The translations under genes were made by a program, and so were the position numbers. A model generated the notes under the pieces. It ran no database searches. It worked only from the letters and a program-made list of their open reading frames with translations, and was not told the DNA's origin. Shown here in pieces: positions 5,233-6,582 of a stretch of 6,582 nt of DNA (position 1 is its first letter; the number at the start of each line of letters is the position of its first letter). Source of the DNA: RGIG6353 sp045531285 (GTDB taxonomy: Bacteria; Bacillota; Clostridia; Oscillospirales; SIG627); assembly GCA_045531285.1 (NCBI GenBank), contig JAZSDT010000057.1, positions 1 through 6,582 of the forward strand. Direction: 5' to 3'.

Positions 5233-5264
5233 CGTTATGGTATATGATAGAAGAAGGGGCTCGA
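5233..5264 (-). repeat. Degenerate inverted copy of the tRNA-His 3' end
   Basis: The ends CGTTATGG (5233-5240) and GGGGCTCGA (5256-5264) are exact reverse complements of the two ends of the tRNA-His-derived block in copy 2 (5368-5394). The middle is changed and five bases longer. With copy 1 it makes a foldback around the terminator; with copy 2 it forms terminal inverted repeats of the intervening element. Confidence 0.5.
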
Positions 5265-5376
5265 AGCCTAAGAGGGCAGCCGCCGTAAAGAAAACAGTCC
5301 GGTGGACTGTTTTTAGGCGGATGGTGTGAGGGCTTAAGCCCGAGCAAGCAGTATGCGGAGCATACGGTCGAGCCCC
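5256..5376. repeat. Palindromic element bounded by GGGGCTCGA/TCGAGCCCC
   Basis: The 121-bp unit has 9-bp perfect terminal inverted repeats (5256-5264 and 5368-5376). Inside are a 10-bp-stem hairpin AAAACAGTCC/GGACTGTTTT (5291-5300 and 5304-5313) nested in CCGCC/GGCGG (5280-5284 and 5316-5320), the palindrome GGGCTTAAGCCC (5330-5341), and GTATGC/GCATAC (5351-5356 and 5360-5365). There is no credible ORF. It looks like a small non-coding dispersed repeat; I recall similar sequence near tRNAs in other Clostridia, which cannot be checked here. Confidence 0.5.
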
Positions 5377-5416
5377 ATTATTCACCCCATAACGAAAAAA
5401 CAGCATCAAAGGGTGC
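5368..5416 (+). repeat. Partial duplicate of the tRNA-His 3' end and terminator
   Basis: This copies 5177-5224 but lacks the rest of the tRNA and the second half of the terminator; the match stops at GGGTGC (5411-5416). It cannot encode a tRNA. Spacing to copy 1 is 191 bp. Confidence 0.8.
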
Positions 5417-5451
5417 CTTCCATAAAGCAGATTTGCCTGCCGAAAAATCAT

Positions 5452-5484
5452 AAGGAGTACGAGCAATTTGTTCGTACTCCTTTT
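5452..5484. terminator. Terminator-like hairpin in the gene-free region
   Basis: AAGGAGTACGA (5452-5462) pairs with TCGTACTCCTT (5472-5482), extendable by two pairs, and ends in TTTT on the plus strand. No plus-strand gene needs it unless tRNA transcripts read through; it may be a relic of a lost gene. Confidence 0.4.
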
Positions 5485-5546
5485 CACACGCCTTGCCTGC
5501 AAGGTATAGCGTGTTATACTTTTTGTATACTGTCGGGCGGTAATGA

Positions 5547-5670
5547 GCCTCCCTTGTGTAAAGGGAGGTGGCTCGCGCAAGCGAGACGGAGGGATTGTAA
5601 AAGCAAAAAGTTTATCGTAAAACACCCCCTCAGCCGCCTTCGGCGTCAGCTCCCTTTACACAAGGGAGCC
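5547..5670. repeat. Nested-palindrome dispersed repeat (MITE or REP-like)
   Basis: The 124-bp unit has arms related by inversion: 5547-5568 carries CCTCCCTTGTGTAAAGGGAGG and 5649-5670 carries the near reverse complement. Each arm is itself a hairpin (CCTCCCTT/AAGGGAGG and GCTCCCTT/AAGGGAGC). Each is followed inward by a second small hairpin: CTCGC-GCAA-GCGAG (5572-5585) and CGCC-TTC-GGCG (5635-5645). No coding capacity. The GGCTCCCTTGTGTAAAGGGAG core is one I recognise as common in Clostridia genomes, but no search was run. Confidence 0.75.
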
Positions 5671-5718
5671 TTTGGTTTGTGCACCCCGAAAGTCCGTCTG
5701 CTTTTCCTGACAAGCACT

Positions 5719-5738
5719 GCTTTTGTGGACACAAAAGC
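5719..5738. repeat. Small hairpin next to the terminator
   Basis: GCTTTTGT (5719-5726) pairs perfectly with ACAAAAGC (5731-5738) around GGAC. On the minus strand it follows the GC-rich terminator and supplies its T-rich tail, so it may reinforce termination. Confidence 0.45.
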
Positions 5739-5741
5739 GAA

Positions 5742-5760
5742 GCCCCGCGCGAGGCGGGGC
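5742..5760 (-). terminator. Terminator of the 5766-6575 regulator gene
   Basis: GCCCCGC (5742-5748) and GCGGGGC (5754-5760) form a 7-bp GC stem starting 5 nt after the stop codon. The minus-strand tail is TTCGCTTTT, an imperfect but acceptable U-tract. Confidence 0.7.
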
Positions 5761-5765
5761 AAGAA

Positions 5766-6575
5766 TTAAAACTGTATAGGATAATCACCGTATCCCATAC
5801 AACACGAAATCCCTTTTAATGAATAGCGTTGCATTTCAAGTGTTGCAAAAATAATACACAGACAAGTATGATACATTTCGTTGATCTCATAGGTAAAGCC
5901 TAAAGATTTATGCTTGGATTTCTTTTCAATTACAACGTTAACAGCAATCAATTCGTCAAGAGCTTCACGTAATGTGTTTTCCTCAAAACTCAATTTTTCT
6001 TTCATTTCTCCAAAGCTGATGTCGCTCATGGATATGATAGCCAAGCAAACGAGAATATTGTTTTTCTTTGAAAGAGTGGGGAGAATTGTTTGTGCAAATT
6101 CTACCGTCTCTTGGTTCACGTTTTCAAAAAACTTTCTCGTAACAAGCGCGCCATATCCCTTGCCCGATAACAGTGACAAACCATTTTCGTTAGAAATGTG
6201 TGCAGGCTCATCATGCATTTCAGTATTCTTTCCTCTGAGATTGCCTCGAGAAATACCGTGATGAGCAGGGGCGAAAATTTTTAGAGCGTCTTCATAAGAT
6301 GCCATACTCATTTGTGCGTGTTCTGCTACTTTGTCAAAAACCTTATTGTAGATATCATTATAGGCATAGTCTTCACCGTAGAAAAGATAGTCTATACTTA
6401 CTTCAAAGTATGTAGCTATCAGAGGAAGCGTTTGCGCATCAGGAAAAGATGTATTGGTTTCCCATTTCGAAATAGCTTGGGGAGAAATATTCAGCGCACC
6501 AGCCAACTGCTCTTGGGTAATGCCCTTACGCTTTCTGAGATCCGCTATATTTTTTGAAATGTTAATATCTTTCAT
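5766..6575 (-). CDS. XRE-type regulator with an additional C-terminal winged-helix-like domain
   Basis: This encodes a 269-residue protein. Residues about 8-64 are an HTH_3 domain (ADLRKRKGITQEQLAGALNI, SPQAISKWETNTSFPDAQTL, then YFEVSIDYLF). Residues about 65-165 are a region of unknown function with HHGISRGNLRGKN (105-117) and HISNENGLSLLSGKGYGALV (126-145), Gly- and His-rich as in a ligand pocket. Residues about 170-235 look like a winged helix (SDISFGEMKEKLSFEENTLREALDELIAVNVVIEKK). The last 35 residues contain four cysteines (Cys238, Cys240, Cys258, Cys259), possibly for metal or redox sensing. Only 7 bases lie upstream of the ATG in the window, so the ribosome site cannot be checked; MKDINISKNI is a typical start. 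Transcription converges on the repeat region. The regulated genes are unknown. Confidence 0.85.
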   Translation of the reverse strand: MKDINISKNIADLRKRKGITQEQLAGALNISPQAISKWETNTSFPDAQTLPLIATYFEVSIDYLFYGEDYAYNDIYNKVFDKVAEHAQMSMASYEDALKIFAPAHHGISRGNLRGKNTEMHDEPAHISNENGLSLLSGKGYGALVTRKFFENVNQETVEFAQTILPTLSKKNNILVCLAIISMSDISFGEMKEKLSFEENTLREALDELIAVNVVIEKKSKHKSLGFTYEINEMYHTCLCIIFATLEMQRYSLKGISCCMGYGDYPIQF

Positions 6576-6582
6576 AATCGAA

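Noticed and set aside
5320..5392. A degenerate fourth tRNA ending at the second tRNA-His fragment
   Set aside because: Only the T loop to CCA matches a tRNA; the sequence before it does not form acceptor, D or anticodon arms.
5491..5519. Short inverted repeats CCTTG/CAAGG and GTATA/TATAC
   Set aside because: Five-base arms are expected by chance and do not adjoin a gene start or end.
5191..5769. ORFs on both strands across the repeat region
   Set aside because: They translate palindromic repeats and tRNA fragments, lack ribosome sites and show no domain-like sequence.

Overview
The window looks like chromosomal DNA from a spore-forming member of the Clostridia (Bacillota), probably a gut-type, moderately low-GC species. 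This rests on the rny-ymdB gene pair, strong AGGAGG ribosome-binding sites, TTGACA/TATAAT-like promoters, two perfect Spo0A boxes, and a dispersed palindromic repeat of a kind I associate with Clostridia genomes. The species cannot be named from sequence alone.

Left part (1-2265) is accessory DNA. A plus-strand terminator ends an unseen gene outside the window. Two minus-strand genes follow: a 60-residue protein resembling part of the Spo0A DNA-binding domain, and upstream of it a small XRE-type repressor. Two tandem perfect Spo0A boxes lie between them. Across a long control region rich in palindromes and 10-bp-spaced repeats is a divergent, translationally coupled two-gene operon. It resembles a phage tail-tip accessory protein followed by a coiled-coil/leucine-rich-repeat adhesin, but no other phage genes are visible. 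It ends at a strong hairpin shared with ymdB and a pair of 31-bp direct repeats.

Centre (2266-4830) is a conserved housekeeping block on the minus strand: rny (RNase Y, membrane-anchored mRNA-decay endonuclease) then ymdB (metallophosphoesterase). Each has a plausible promoter, and a GNRA-capped hairpin sits in the ymdB leader.

Right part (4900-5760) begins with a divergent tRNA operon, Gly(UCC)-Arg(UCU)-His(GUG), with an excellent promoter and a strong terminator. About 570 bases without a protein gene follow. They hold a direct and an inverted partial copy of the tRNA-His 3' end, a palindromic element bounded by tRNA-derived inverted repeats, a further terminator-like hairpin, a roughly 124-bp nested-palindrome repeat (MITE or REP-like), and the terminator of the last gene.

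The last gene (5766-6575, minus) is a 269-residue XRE-type regulator with an unusual central region and a probable second winged-helix domain. The most interesting parts are the Spo0A-box/Spo0A-like microprotein locus with its possible ribosome-site-masking hairpin, the orphan tail-like operon with its elaborate control region, and the tRNA-His-derived repeat cluster.
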